A DNA stretch of 64,000 bases. It comes from Unio delphinus. Lineage: Eukaryota > Mollusca > Bivalvia > Unionida > Unionidae. The notes under the pieces are model-generated. The model worked only from the letters and a program-made list of their open reading frames with translations. It was not told the DNA's origin and searched no databases. Where the stretch lies: positions 24,026,501 through 24,090,500 of the forward strand of contig JAQISU010000003.1 in assembly GCA_029339505.1 (NCBI GenBank), read 5' to 3'. Position numbers and translations under genes: made by a program. The first letter of the stretch is position 1, and every line of letters begins with the position of its first letter. Below are positions 13,020 to 26,215 of the stretch, piece by piece.

Positions 13020-14340
13020 TTGCCTGTGGCAAAATCACAAGCAATTTCAAATTGTGTGGATCAAGATTTGCAATTGCATCATGCAATACTGTTAAATTGT
13101 GTAGATCCTAATCTTCTGCTGTGCTCACATATGTAGACCCTAAACTGCTAGTGTTATATGCAGAGCCATAATCTGCTATTGTGTTTATATGTGTAGACCG
13201 TTGTCTAATGGTGTGCTATTTATCTACAGTCAATTCATGTGTGTAAATCTTGCCTGGATGTGTGATCATATGTGTCAAACCCAATATGCTGGAGTGTTCT
13301 TGTGTACAGTCCTTTTATCTACTTTTTTTCTTGTGTACACCATTATCTGCTGGCATGTTCATATGTGTAGTCCATGATTTGCTGGGTTTTTCCTGTGCAA
13401 CTCTGATTTGCTGGTGTGTTCATGTGTATAGTCCTTGATCCTTTCCCTGTGTTAACTCTGATCTGCTGGTGTGTTCATGTGTATATTCCTTGATCCTTTC
13501 CCTGTGTAAACTCTGATCTGCTGGTGTGTTCATGTTTATAGTCCTTGATCCTTTCCCTGTGTTAACTCTGATCTGCTGGTGTGTTCATGTGTATATTCCT
13601 TGATCCTTTTCCTGTGCAACTCTGATTTGCTGGTGTGTTCATGTGTATAGTCCTTGATCCTTTCCCTGTGTTAACTCTGATCTGCTGGTGTGTTCATGTG
13701 TATATTCCTTGATCCTTTCCCTGTGTAAACTCTGATCTGCTGGTGTGTTCATGTTTATAGTCCTTGATCCTTTCCCTGTGTTAACTCTGATCTGCTGGTG
13801 TGTTCATGTGTATATTCCTTGATCCTTTCCCTGTGTAAACTCTGATCTGCTGGTGTGTTCATGTGTATATTCCTTGATCCTTTCCCTGTGTAAACTCTGA
13901 TCTGCTGGTGTGTTCATGTGTATATTCCTTGATCCTTTCCCTGTGTAAACTCTGATCTGCTGGTGTGTTCATGTGTGTATAGTCCTTGATCCTTTCCCTG
14001 TGTTAACTCCGATCTGCTGGTGTGTTCATGTGTATATTCCTTGATCCTTTCCCTGTGTAAACTCTGATCTGCTGGTGTGTTCATGTGTATATTCCTTGAT
14101 CCTTTCCCTGTGTAAACTCTGATCTGCTGGTGTGTTCATGTGTATAGTAATTGATAATTTCCCTGTGTAGATTATGATCTGCTGGTGTGTTCATGTGTGA
14201 ATCATGATTTGCTGGTTTGTTGACATGAATATTCCATGATCTGCTTGTGTGTTCATTTGTGTTGACCATGACTGGCTAGTGTGTATGCAGACCATCTGCT
14301 GTTGTGTTAGTATGTATAGATCTCATCCTTTATGTAGACC
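13020..14340. repeat. minisatellite with 55-bp core unit and diverged flanks
   Basis: The core (about 13440-14140) consists of 55-bp units containing 'ctgatctgctggtgtgttca' and 'ccttgatcctttccctgtgt'. Units alternate between variants ('tatattcc...gtaaact' and 'tatagtcc...gttaact'), and a block of about four units recurs (near 13400 and 13610). The left and right edges contain shorter, more diverged units ('gtgtagacc..tgatctgctg'). Confidence 0.85.
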
Positions 14341-15898
14341 CTGTTTTTGTTATTGTTATTCTGAACAGATGATGATATCAACATGGGGTTCGGACTGAAA
14401 GATTTCTTCTCATGCCTAGTTGATCCTTGGTAAAAAATGGGGCCAATCTGAATACAACAAAACAACGCATTAATTAGTGAATGAGTGGGAAAAGAGCTGC
14501 TCGCTAAATGTACTAATTATGCTCACTTGAAACAAAGATCATGATCAGCCGTAGCATCATGAGATTGCAGATCAGGATTTATCTTGTTCGTTCTACTGAT
14601 TACTTCTGACAAGCTACACAGACCCGGATGAGCGGGTGCATTTTTTGACGGCAGATCTGGGTCTGTGCAGTTTGCTGTTGGACTAGACTTATAAACGAGT
14701 ATATACGGTGCGTACATTGAATACAGTTGTGCCCTAGATGATAGAATAACCATGTTTGGTTTCATTTTAGTAGATACTCTAGGTTACCGCTAAGCAAGGT
14801 AACTAATAATAAGTTACAATCATGAATTCTTAACGATTTTTCTGATTAATGTCTATGCAAACATAAATATAAAGTAAACGATACCAATGACGATAAATAA
14901 AAATTAAGAAATTGATAGGAATTGACTGTAAATGAAGACGACCTCCGCCCTACATTGGACTCGAATTGCTAATTAGCTGAATCTGGTGTTGCTTCCTGTT
15001 GCTGTTTTTTTTATGCCAATTTGGCCATTTTCTTTAATTTGTTTTCATAACGGGAATCACTGTCCTGTTCTAGCATAGTTTAAGCTCAGGTTACATTACG
15101 TCAAATTTAAAAGATATTATTTTTTAATTTATAGCCAAATAAAAGGCGAGTCATACAATAACGGTATCTTAGTATCGACTTAGTTTCAAAGGTCAATTGC
15201 TTGAACATTGATTCTGATGAACAAAAATCTGAGTTGCTTGTTTGGTTGGTTGGTTCTATAAAAGCAAATCAACACAGGAAGGACTATTTAGGGGCAACTG
15301 GGACAGAGTTCCTTGATCAGAGACACACGACAGCAACCTGGTCAAGGCAAGAACACACACCGATTTTGAGTTCTACACACAAACCATTCAGCCAATGCGG
15401 TTGTCTCAATACGCAAGTCAAATTGCCAAATCGTTGGACATTGCGAAGATTTGCATAAATGTGATAAATTCAGGTTCATTATTCAAGCACATTGGAACAG
15501 GCATTTTGGTTAGCTTCGTCCTTATGTCGTGAACAGTTTCTAGGAATACAGTATCCAAGGAAATTTAAGCCAAATTTCAAATAACTTGACGTGGAGATAT
15601 GCCAACATTATCTCCAATATGTGTGTTGCAAATCGAAACGACTTAACATAAACCGGTCTCTCACTCAGAAATACGTAATATCTGTAGACCTAACCCAAAT
15701 TTCCACCAGCAAATGTTTCTTGTATCAGTTATATATTAATTTTACTACAATACGATCTGTTATATTTGGGTTATTAAAAAAAACAACAGCCAAATATCTT
15801 TAATAATTAATTTAATGTATTTATAAAATGTCGAAGAACAATTCTAGGTTGGTAAAAGTTGTGCCCAGTTCCATTGTTTTATGTCTTTTTGCAATACA

Positions 15899-15902
<4 letters not shown>

Positions 15903-15980
<78 letters not shown>
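15903..15980. repeat. (TA)n microsatellite
   Basis: Uninterrupted TA dinucleotides, about 39 units. Confidence 0.97.
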
Positions 15981-15986
<6 letters not shown>

Positions 15987-16486
15987 TCGATAAATTACTT
16001 TGGTCATCATGTAAACATATTTTGTGACGTGAATGTATGTCAAGCCAGTTTATACGCAGCACGCTTCGGTGCATGCGATAAGTGTTAAGCTAATGCGAGC
16101 ACGAATTCGTTTCGCTGTTATATGACCACTTTTGAAGTTCATTTTAATTTCCGTAATCAAATATATTTAGCTTTTTTTGTTGTTGCTCTTTTTGTCTTTT
16201 TTATTTTGTTTTGTTTTATCGCTTATTAAATCAATCACACGAAAATAATTGACTTTAAAATTGATGTTCTCAGTGGATGCGGTGATTTTACCACAATGTA
16301 TAACGATATGAACTAATTCTTACAAGTTACATATATCCACGATTGCTAGGATTCTATTCGCGGCAGTATTTTTTTTATTTATTCGCCATTATTCATTTAT
16401 AAAAACAAGAGGTAACTACACATTTTCTGTCGATGTTTCATTTGTTATCACAATCAAGGATAAGGATGGTTACGAAAAGTGTTGTA

Positions 16487-16709
16487 GAGTTTAACGCCAT
16501 TTTCAGCACAATATAGGCTATGCATGGTGGCCAGTATAAATGGTGGAGGAAGAACACTAGGAAACCCCTAAAAGAACCACCGGCACACGAGAAGCTACTG
16601 ACAAGCCTTGTCACATATTGGCCAAACATGAGACTCGAACCCATGCAGACAGCAGTGAGATGGCAACGATCCGTAACGGTGAGCACTTTAGACCACTTGG
16701 CGGCCACTC
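16487..16709 (-). mobile_element. SINE-2 copy
   Basis: Reverse copy. The 'gttaaac' end of the tail is at about 16487 and the head ends near 16709 (CCAAGTGGTCTAAAGTGCTC on the minus strand). The body blocks are shared with the copies at 4.7 and 55.1 kb. Reading frames of 70-89 codons on both strands here are by-products of the element. Confidence 0.8.
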
Positions 16710-17408
16710 ACGCAGAAGTAATGGCACACTTGTGATCAAAGAAAGTATTTTCCGAGATCCTCAGTGATTCGGGAGAGAAATTAGTCAGCAAAGTCACAAG
16801 TTAACATTATAAAACTCCTCTCCGGACATGAAATGTAATTTTTTTAAAATATATTTTTAATGATAGGTCCATAATTCATATTGATATTAACGACGAATTT
16901 GCTGTGAAATCTGTCATGTAAACAGAAAACATTCTTTGAAATATCGTACAAATAGGTGTGTACGATCTCACCTTGTGTATTAGTGAGCCTCCACTCCCAC
17001 TGCTCGTGTATTGCCTTCAGTGTTCGAGAAAAGGAGACCTAAGTGGGGCGTCCCGTGCTTTTGGAAGCATAACCAATCCAGTCAGTTTTCCACTAGTTAC
17101 GGGCAGCTGAAATTTACTTAGATTATGAGACCTGCTTAAAACGCATAATTCAGTATAACTTTGTAGTTATTGCCTAAACAAAAGCCGTACTGTCACTTCA
17201 ATGTTCAAGTACAGCAATCAAAGCGTGCTTTCACTTTGGCATGGTCAGATACACTAAATACAGACGAATGGTATGAAAGAGTTGATATGAATTGCTTCAA
17301 CAAAAGTAATTTATCCTGAACATATATATTCATAAATTCTTATAAATAATGAAAAATAAATAACCATAATCTTAACATCACCCTTGTGATAACTACTTAA
17401 AAAGAATA

Positions 17409-17410
<2 letters not shown>

Positions 17411-17460
<50 letters not shown>

Positions 17461-17554
17461 ATACACAAATTTATGAACGGCCAATGCTGCTGTTCCGTCA
17501 TTCTCTTATGTGTTCAGTGAACATGCATATATGATGTATGTTTTCGTCGTTCTT

Positions 17555-17620
<66 letters not shown>
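17411..17620. repeat. (GT)n-(GA)n and nearby (TA)n microsatellites
   Basis: (GT)16 at 17411-17442 runs directly into (GA)n to 17460. A separate (TA)n tract spans about 17558-17620. Confidence 0.95.
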
Positions 17621-17621
<1 letters not shown>

Positions 17622-18467
17622 TACTTCCGTCTTTCAAATAAACAAAAACTAACGTTGTTCAAACTCATTCAGTTTCTTTTCATATAAAGCGAAATTGCCA
17701 GCTGCTGTGTAATCAATAATTTACGAGGGTGTCACTTTTCTTGGATATGCTTGCCATCTTTAGCGATTTAAATAATATTCCCTGTTCGTAGAAGCCACGA
17801 AGACCACTGATATCTGTACCGCATGAAAACATGAATTCACGGTAACTTTTATAAACTGGCATTATTCTCTGTATAAATATGGATTTAAACGAAAAAACGT
17901 AAAACGTAAAACGACTCCTTCATAGCTAACTGCGTTGCGAGTCGTATCGCCAAATATTTGTCATTTACTGTTTTAAGAATCGGGTATTTTGTGCATCCTG
18001 CGTGTACATGATTTATTTTTTATGACACTTCTGACTTGAATGTCAGGTATACACTATTGTGTGGCTTGTGTCAGATACGCCATGTTACTGTCAGATACTA
18101 TATTTTAACAAGTAACATGCGTTTGTCCTTATTTATTTAAATGTATGATGATATCCTCGATGTTGGTTTGTTTCAGTTTTGTTACACTGCTTTATGTTGT
18201 GTTAATTAAATATGCAGAGCGTCGAATAAAGATATATCGTGTCCAACTTAACTGCACTAACTAAATTACAGCAATGGAAACTTGGATTCTGTTATTGCCG
18301 GTGAATTTCTAGTACTTTTCCGGTGTCGACAGTCTATAGGAAAGGAAAGGACAAAAGTAGCAGAAAGTTAACGGATATAGCACCAGTCAGGCGTACAGTC
18401 AGTCTACTGAAATAGACTACCGGGGAAGACAAATGAAACCAGGCTCAGATACTGTGGCATTTAACTG

Positions 18468-18468
18468 G

Positions 18469-18532
<64 letters not shown>

Positions 18533-18563
18533 TACACACACACACACACACACACATATACAT

Positions 18564-18657
<94 letters not shown>
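18468..18657. repeat. compound (TCTA)n-(CA)n-(TA)n microsatellite
   Basis: TCTA units to about 18531, then (CA)n with an interruption to about 18580, then (TA)n to 18657. The 81-codon frame across it is a by-product. Confidence 0.96.
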
Positions 18658-18660
<3 letters not shown>

Positions 18661-18989
18661 ATACATGATTGTAAATGAACTTTTTTGAAACAGTAAATAC
18701 GTTTATTTACATTTTGATAATGTATTTCTTCCCACATGGCTTGCACAGCTAATTTTGTATTACATTTACTGTGTCATAAATCTGTTGCTGCTTTCCGATG
18801 TTTTGAATCTTAATTTTAAACTGCAATTTTCGACACAATTGTTTTTTTTTTGAACCAGAAGTTAATAACATTGTATTTGTGATGTCAACATAATTAAAGG
18901 TATGTCATACTGAAATGGAATGAAAATGTTTCGAAACAAATGAACCAGACGTTCAAAGTGTATGATCTACGTGTCGCAAAATATCAACT

Positions 18990-18990
<1 letters not shown>

Positions 18991-19052
<62 letters not shown>

Positions 19053-19104
19053 AACTAGTAGTAGTAGTATCATTATTATTATTATTACTAGTAGTAGTAG
19101 TAGT
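18991..19104. repeat. (TTA)n/(TAG)n trinucleotide repeat
   Basis: Alternating blocks of TTA and TAG triplets: TTA to about 19022, TAG to about 19068, then shorter ATT and TAG blocks. Confidence 0.95.
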
Positions 19105-19639
19105 TGTATATCGATACAGCAAAACAACGTTTTAATCTTGAAACAATGCGTTTGATTTAAACTCGTATACTTCTTTATTCATAATTGATCAACTGTTTGA
19201 TTGATGAAAATAATATATTTTGTTTTACACACCATATCTGGTCATACGTTTCCCTTTATGTAATAATGAATTACAGAAATGAAGAACAGATGTATGAAGT
19301 ACTGCCCGGAGTTTTCCCAAGTGGGCAGAAATAGAAATTACTGCCCATGGGTTTCCCAAGAGAAACTAAATAGAAATTACTGCCCATGGGTTTCCCCAAG
19401 AGAAAAGTAGAATAGGATGAAAGCCTAAGAAGCTTTACTAAATCTCGTTAATTAAGTAAAAATATAAGCGCAACGTACACGCGTTTCTTGAGGACATGAA
19501 TAATTTGAAACGCCCGTATAATAAATACAGGATGCAACTTGTTCCAACGCATTCCTTTAATTGCAGGATTAGTTAATAAGCTGTAATACATTTTTTTATT
19601 ATGTGCAATATGAACTCATCGATGGGCTGTAGTCGATTG

Positions 19640-20050
19640 GCTGTATTAAGTGTTTTATGTGCCTTCGAAGGGCTGTAGTTGATAGGATGTATAATACGTG
19701 CGTTTTATTTGCAATATTAACTCATCGAAGGGCTGTAGTTGGTAGGATGTAATACGTGCGTTTTATTTGCAATATTAACTCATCGAAGGGCTGTAGTTGG
19801 TAGGATGTAATACGTGCGTTTTATTTGCAATATTAACTCATCGAAGGGCTGTAGTTGATAGGATGTAATACGGGCGTTTTATGTGCAATATTAACTCATC
19901 GAAGGGCTGTAGTTGATAGGATGTAATGTAGTTGATAGGATGTAATACGTGCGTTTTATGTACAATATTAACTCATCGAAGGGCTGTAGTTGATAGGATG
20001 TAATACGTGTGTTTTATTTGCAATATTAACTCATCGAAGGATGGAGTTGA
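19640..20050. repeat. minisatellite, 58-bp unit
   Basis: About seven copies of a unit containing 'ctcatcgaagggctgtagtt' and 'gatgtaatacgtgcgtttta'. Adjacent copies near 19721 and 19779 are exactly 58 bp apart. One partial internal duplication (about 19917-19945) breaks the register. Confidence 0.88.
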
Positions 20051-20261
20051 TAAGCTGTAAAATGTGTACTTATGTGTAATACTAACTTTATGGTCTTGTT
20101 TTGTTCTGACATAATATGAACGCATTTCGACTTTATTTGCACGTGCCACCTGAGCTCCAAATACCGAATACAGAAGGCTCCGTTATGCAATCGGATACTA
20201 TTGCATAATGCATCAGTAGATCAGGATTTAGGCTCTTCCTTCTACCTGTGATTCGAACGAG

Positions 20262-20353
20262 TATGTATGTATGTACGTATGTACGTATGTATGTATGTAT
20301 GTACGTACGTGTGTGTGTGTGTGTGCGTGCATGTGTGTACGTACGTACGAATG
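20262..20353. repeat. (GTAT/GTAC)n and (GT)n microsatellite
   Basis: Tetranucleotide GTAT/GTAC units with a short GT run in the middle. It abuts the 3' end of a reverse SINE-1 copy. Confidence 0.9.
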
Positions 20354-20375
20354 ATTGTATGTATGTGTGTATGCG

Positions 20376-20544
20376 TAATTTAGATTTTTAACGTAGCTTT
20401 AACAATCGTTCAGTCATATCATACGATGTCGGCAGTGTGGCAGTTTATGTCTAGCACTGTGGCACAATCTCGCAGACATGTATCATGATGTCCCACCCAG
20501 TCACATTATCCTGACACCAGGGCGACCAGTCCTAACACTAACCT
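20376..20544 (-). mobile_element. SINE-1 copy, 5'-truncated (no tRNA head)
   Basis: The 3' body of SINE-1 is present in reverse orientation, including the GTGACTGGGTGGGACATCAT block and the ACGTTAAAAATC end. Similarity stops at the 'taacactaacct' junction, where a 34-bp tandem array begins at once. The tRNA-related head is missing. A (GTAT/GTAC)n microsatellite lies next to the 3' end. Confidence 0.75.
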
Positions 20545-20860
20545 ATGCAATGGGCAGAATGTTCCTTGACTGTATAATATGCAATGGACAAAGTGTTCCT
20601 TGACTGTCTAACATGCAATGAGCAAAGTGTTCCTATACTGTCTAACATGCAGTGGTAAAAATGTTCATTGACTCTCTAATATGCAATTGGCAAAGTGTTC
20701 ATTGACTGTCTAATATGCAATGGGCAAAATGTTCCTTGACTGTTTAATATGCAATGGGCAAATTGATCGTAGACTTTCTTTCTAATATGCAATGGACAAA
20801 TCGATCATACACTAATATGTAATGGGTAATTTGATCGCAGAGTTTCTAATATGAAACGCA
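20545..20860. repeat. minisatellite, about 34-bp unit
   Basis: About nine copies of a unit near 'gcaatgggcaaagtgttcct' followed by 'tgactgtctaatat'. The units diverge towards the right (about 20760-20860). The array starts exactly where the truncated SINE-1 copy stops. Confidence 0.8.
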
Positions 20861-21369
20861 AGAAGTAATCGGAGACTATCTAATAACCAATGGACTGATT
20901 TGTAATGTGCAAAGTCCGGAAAACATGTGTAGCTCACGTTTTCATCAGTGCTTCTATAATATCACCCAAAATATGCGTGTTTGGTTCAAACAAAAGAAAG
21001 AATAAAATTATTGAAAGATTTATATAGTTTTCACCTAATCGCTCAGCACTGCTGTTAAATCGAACAAACAGACAGGACTTACCTTGAAATATATTTCATA
21101 TATACCACCATATATCAACAATAGATGAAACTAAATAGTGACAACATAATTGAAATGGTCTTTATGAACATTTCTAGTGTATTTGTAAGAATGACGGTTA
21201 ACAAGTATTAAGTAGAATGGTTCGTTAGAATGTGATATCGGCTGATGCTACAATGCCGCTCTCATGAAATACATTGAAATAGATTACCGTGCACAAGCAA
21301 ATTCATGATGGAAATAATATTTTGGGATATTTTGCGATATTTAAAGTGCATACAGTCAAATATTAATAA

Positions 21370-21474
<105 letters not shown>

Positions 21475-22311
21475 GGTTACATTAACATATCAATCAACTA
21501 TAAAAATAATAAAGCTACCATTAGGTAATTAAGAAAATGAACTTGTACCTGATTGTTCAATAATTGATAATTAATTATTTGTTTTTAAAGCGCATCAGCG
21601 TTGTATATACGTCTGTAATAATATACTTGTTTTATGGAAACGTTCAGCCGAAATCAACCCTCATCGTTTAATTTTATCGCAAAGACATCCCCCCCCCCCA
21701 AAAAAAAAAAAAATAATAATGCAAATGTTAATGGATTGCTTACATTTGCTTATTCTTTGTCATTCATATTTTGTCCTAATCCCGATCCCTTCATTTCAAA
21801 ATTAGGCAAAGAACGTACAAAACTCAGAGAGCAAGTCTCCACACAAATTATTTCCCCATTGAACATTGATTCGGATTATTAACCGAGTTGTGTTTCTCTG
21901 TAACAATATTTACTTCGACATAAGATGAATCTGGTGATCAGTTTATTGATTGTACGGTCCAGCTTTTGCTCAGGCCAGTTGGGTTAGAAATAGAAAGATA
22001 TGTATCTTATACACGATTCATGATTGTTCAATACTCGAAGATAAGTTGTCTGTCCATAACAAACATTGTGTTGGAAACCTAAAGAACTTTGGATAATGGC
22101 CTAGCGCATTAAATTCTATCTTAATTATGTTCCATCTATATGTGAGTGACATTGATATGTTACCAGTCAGATATCAGTCTTCCTCTGCCAAAAGCCGCGT
22201 CACTAAGTTATTGGTATGCATGTTTAATTTATTGTATGTGCTTGACCTTTGTTCGTGATTGAGGATAGAGTTCTGGCCTATCTGACTTTTGTTATTTATT
22301 GGAAGATGGAT

Positions 22312-22385
<74 letters not shown>
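22312..22385. repeat. (TA)n-(GT)n microsatellite
   Basis: A short TA run followed by about 26 GT units. It lies directly left of the 155-bp duplication. Confidence 0.95.
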
Positions 22386-22386
<1 letters not shown>

Positions 22387-22397
22387 CCATTTCGTCC

Positions 22398-22707
22398 TTA
22401 GAGATTCATGAAAAGGTCTTACTTGATGTATTGTAGCGTATTCTTTCGCTTGTTATCACTATAAAAGGTTCATAAATAATTAGATAACCTGACATAGAAC
22501 GAAAATGTATAAAACATGAAATTACAAACTATTCACTCCCTCATATTCAATGTTAGAGATTCATAAAAAGGTCTTACTTGATGTATTGTAGCGTATTCTT
22601 TCGGTTGTTATCACTATAAAAGGTTCATAAATAATTAGATAACCTGACATAGAACGAAAATGTATAAAACATGAAATTACAAACTATTCACTCCCTCATA
22701 TTCAATT
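22398..22707. repeat. 155-bp tandem duplication
   Basis: Two adjacent copies (about 22398-22552 and 22553-22707) are almost identical over 155 bp. Visible differences are 'attcatgaaaag' versus 'attcataaaaag', 'tttcgctt' versus 'tttcggtt' and the last few bases. This is a recent local duplication beside a (GT)n tract. Confidence 0.9.
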
Positions 22708-23066
22708 TTGAGGTAGCTATTATGTAATCACCGATGTTATATAAATCAAGTATTGTAGTGCAATTTGACTACAGTGACCGATTTATCTGGGTTAAAAATG
22801 TAAATAGAACGCAAACTTAAGTACGTGACTGAAAATGTTAAGTAAGGCTACATTCATATTTACATACTATTCTGCTGCTAATGGCAAACTATTACGTTGT
22901 CGGCTTGATCAATTTCATTAATTTCTCAATTTTCATATCAGCACATACGAAAACACAGTCCGGAAATGACAAGGTCGTCTATTAACTATCTCCATTTCCA
23001 TGCAGTATCTGCCAATTTAGCCTACATAACAAAAATAATAAACGTCCTACATAAATGGTTTGCGTC

Positions 23067-23069
<3 letters not shown>

Positions 23070-23099
<30 letters not shown>

Positions 23100-23113
23100 G
23101 CACGCACGCACGC
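23070..23113. repeat. (CA)n-(GCAC)n microsatellite
   Basis: CA dinucleotides turning into GCAC units. Confidence 0.93.
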
Positions 23114-23948
23114 GTATAAGTGTTGATGTCTAATTTAAATCTTAATTTCAAACAACAATTATTCACATAAGCGTCGATAGATCTAACATATAATTCCTGG
23201 ATAACACAATAAATACATTTGTATTTTCTATAGGCATGACAATTTGGCGAAATTTCAATTAAGAAAGTGAAATGGGATCACACATATTTGGAAATAAGGG
23301 AATTTCTAAAAGCCCGTTGTATCAGAAAGAAAACTCTTTACTTGGATTTGAGTGGCACAGAGATGCAACGAATAGTTTGGAATAATTAAACTTAATTGGG
23401 GCTTTTCTTTTGGAATACTCTTTGCACACATAACCCCAATCTAAAATTTAAATTATTTTTAATGAACTTGTTTCTAGGAAATTAAAAGAAAAGACAGTTA
23501 CTGATTACACCTACATTGAACTAGGGGCATTAAACAATGATGTGAAGTGCCCTTTGACCTTTGCTAGACCAATCAAGTGAATAGTATTAAAAAGAAGGAA
23601 TGATTTCTTGGTGTTATGCTATTCACGACATGAAGTACACTGAAACAAAGAAATAAGGCAGAAAAGTATTTAACAAGACAACTTTTTTAGACCAATTTTG
23701 AACTCACCATTACATCTGCTGTATTTGCATTTTACATGTATCACACGGTCTTACTACCTCGGAAGCTGATATTATTTTATGTTATTTTCTCGGAGATTCA
23801 GACAACGAGACTTTCCTCTTGTTATGACACATTGTTTTTATATAATGGCGTGTTGTTGCATGGGAATTTTAGCATTTTTGGACACGAACAAAAGCGAACT
23901 ATTCAATAGATATTAAGCGTACTTGAAAAACGATGCAATGAATATGAG

Positions 23949-23949
<1 letters not shown>

Positions 23950-24015
<66 letters not shown>

Positions 24016-24044
24016 CATCCATCCATCCATCCATCCATCCATCC

Positions 24045-24122
<78 letters not shown>

Positions 24123-24189
24123 TTGTCTGTCTGTCTGATTATCTCTGTCATTACATGTCTCCTCTACGTGTCCGTTGACTGTTTATATA

Positions 24190-24269
<80 letters not shown>
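23950..24269. repeat. (TCTA)n with (TCCA)n core, then (TA)n-(GA)n
   Basis: TCTA units span about 23950-24122 with an internal TCCA block at about 24015-24046. After about 60 bases of unique DNA come (TA)n and (GA)n to 24269. Confidence 0.95.
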
Positions 24270-24272
<3 letters not shown>

Positions 24273-24757
24273 AACATCGTTCATTTTCCCGCTTGTTTAT
24301 ATACAAATGTTACCATAGTAAGATGGACTGTTACGTGGAAATAAGATGTGATGGTTGTGAGGTCAATCTAATTCACTGGCTGTAAAATGGTCATTTCGGG
24401 TTAATTTGATTAGACATCTTTTAAACACTGATTGAATTCATGAACGAAGTCGTGCGCTGCTCATAAAGTATGCTTCAAATCAATTTGCTTTCATTAAAAA
24501 TGGTAATGTCTTATCCTCCATACGCAAGAAGAAAAACTCATCAGAAACAGCCTTGTGTGTGGAATCAATACCAACAAGAGTTCTATTAAACAGGAAACTT
24601 AGATCTGCTAAAACTCCAAATCATAGGAACATGTTTGCAATTCCACCTTTTGGATTTGGTTGAATATGAGCAGACAATGTCTTCGCATTTAGTTTCTGAA
24701 ATTGCCTTGGTAGTAAAGAAGCAAGAAAGGAGCTGTGTTTTTAATTATTTCGGTTCA

Positions 24758-24895
24758 ACATTAAGAGGTTAGTGTTAGGACTGGTCGGCCTGGTGTGAGG
24801 ATAATAGGATTAGTCGAAACATTATGATACATGTATGTGGCATGATGCCCAAGTACTAAACATCAATCGTAGTTATATAAGTAAAACACTATAAA
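24758..24895 (+). mobile_element. SINE-1 fragment
   Basis: Forward-orientation body fragment starting 'attaagaggttagtgttagg' and running through CTGGTCGGCCTGGTGTGAGG to a decayed 3' part. The tRNA head is absent and the end is diverged, so this is an old 5'-truncated copy. Confidence 0.7.
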
Positions 24896-25109
24896 AATGT
24901 TGTGCTATGATGAAAAGAAACAAATAGATAATTCTAGCTTTTGAAAAAATGTAATTTAAAATATTTAACTATGATCTGCTTCTATTGATGAGACTTTTTT
25001 GGAGTCTCGCGAAATCTCATAAACTCTCGGCTTAAAATCTCAACAACATATCCACAACCCCCCAAACCTACAACGATTCTTTGTAACGGTACACGTTTAG
25101 TTCCATCAA

Positions 25110-25210
25110 ATCATACATGATACAGACGAGGGACAAAATAACTGAAAACTAATTTTCGCTGGTACTGTCGTCTGAGAGGTTATGGGATAAGAATGAGTGA
25201 AAGGTCCATT
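25110..25210. repeat. R2 dispersed 100-bp repeat, diverged copy
   Basis: Contains 'acagacgagggacaaaataa' followed by 'aaaactaattttcgctggt', similar in order to the two clearer copies at 26.1 and 28.55 kb. It is strongly diverged, so membership is tentative. Confidence 0.45.
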
Positions 25211-25598
25211 TTAAACGTAATTCCAGTAATTGAAAAAGATGTCGGTGAGCTTTCTTCAATGCGACACACGTACAATGCTAATTTCGTTCAGACATTGATA
25301 TGGATGTATATTAAGAACAAGAGAAGTGTCCTTCTGACGTGCATACAGAATAGCGTCCTTGAGCTTTAATTTGACACGATATAGTTGAAGAGCAACTGTT
25401 TCTGCTTTCTTTCAAATTTTAAAGTTTTGTCAAACGCAGGTGAAAAGTCAACAATGGTGCAATTTCTTATACTTAATTCTTGTGCTTACATAAATGCGCC
25501 AAATTATATGAACAGAGTAAGAAATAGCTAGGAACCGATTTTCGGAGCTGGTGTTGTTGTTTACGTTTAAAGTAATCATATTTTTCATAATTTGAAAA

Positions 25599-25888
25599 TG
25601 GCCGCTCCAGTGGCTTAGTGCATAGCGCGTCCACCTCGGATGCTGGATGTCGTGGGTTCGATCCCGGCCGAGTCATCTCAAGGACTTATAAAAATGGTGG
25701 TAAAAGCTGCCTTGCTAGGCACTACACAATAAATGGTTAGTGTTAAGACTGGTCGGTCTGGTGTCAGGATAGTGTGACTGGGTGAGGCATGATGCCCCAG
25801 TCGTGGACATCATTATAAAGTGCCACACAATAGACATCGTAGAGATATAACTGAAACATGTTAAAGCTACGTTACAAAATCCACATCA
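25599..25888 (+). mobile_element. SINE-1 copy, full length
   Basis: Forward copy with a recognisable tRNA-related head: an A-box-like 'gtggcttagtgcatagcgcg' and a B-box 'gtgggttcgatcccggccg'. The shared body follows (TTAGTGTTAAGACTGGTC, GTGTGACTGGGTGAGGCATG) and it ends near ACAAAATCCACATCAC. The two boxes are internal RNA polymerase III promoter elements typical of tRNA-derived SINEs. The sequence does not fold as a functional tRNA. Confidence 0.82.
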
Positions 25889-25961
25889 CCCCCACCCAAA
25901 TAATTTGGAAAAACATGTTAGTGCCAGGCTAATGCCATTCCGATTTTAATGTGTAGCTATC

Positions 25962-25981
25962 ACACACACACACACACACAC

Positions 25982-26027
<46 letters not shown>
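25962..26027. repeat. (CA)n microsatellite
   Basis: About 33 CA units with one phase slip near 25981. Confidence 0.96.
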
Positions 26028-26028
<1 letters not shown>

Positions 26029-26124
26029 TGGAGCATTTATAATGGTATGCAATATAAAAACATTTCGGCTGAGATAGATAGTTTCTATAACGATACAATT
26101 TCATTCGCATTCGTGAATGCATCA

Positions 26125-26215
26125 ATATGTATAGACGAGGGACTAAATAACTAAGAACTACTTGTCGGCTGTGTCGTATTCTTCACGATTACCAAATTAG
26201 GATTGATTGAAGTTA
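26125..26215. repeat. R2 dispersed repeat
   Basis: Shares with 28548-28635 the segments 'tatagacgagggactaaata', 'ctacttgtcggctgtgtcgt' and 'gattaccaaatta.gattga', in the same order and orientation. Nature unknown; possibly part of a longer decayed element. Confidence 0.75.

Larger units (their letters stand above)
14341..18467. other. intergenic, no gene recognised outside listed repeats
   Basis: Holds the SINE-2 copy and the microsatellites listed separately. Reading frames of 60-90 codons (for example 14523-14765 minus, 15201-15458 plus) show no family resemblance, and the first looks like decayed 55-bp array sequence ('DPDLQSHDATADHD'). Confidence 0.55.

Noticed and set aside
13440..14140. 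Regularly spaced repeats resembling a CRISPR array
   Set aside because: Units are contiguous 55-bp tandem repeats without unique spacers, in eukaryotic DNA; this is a minisatellite.
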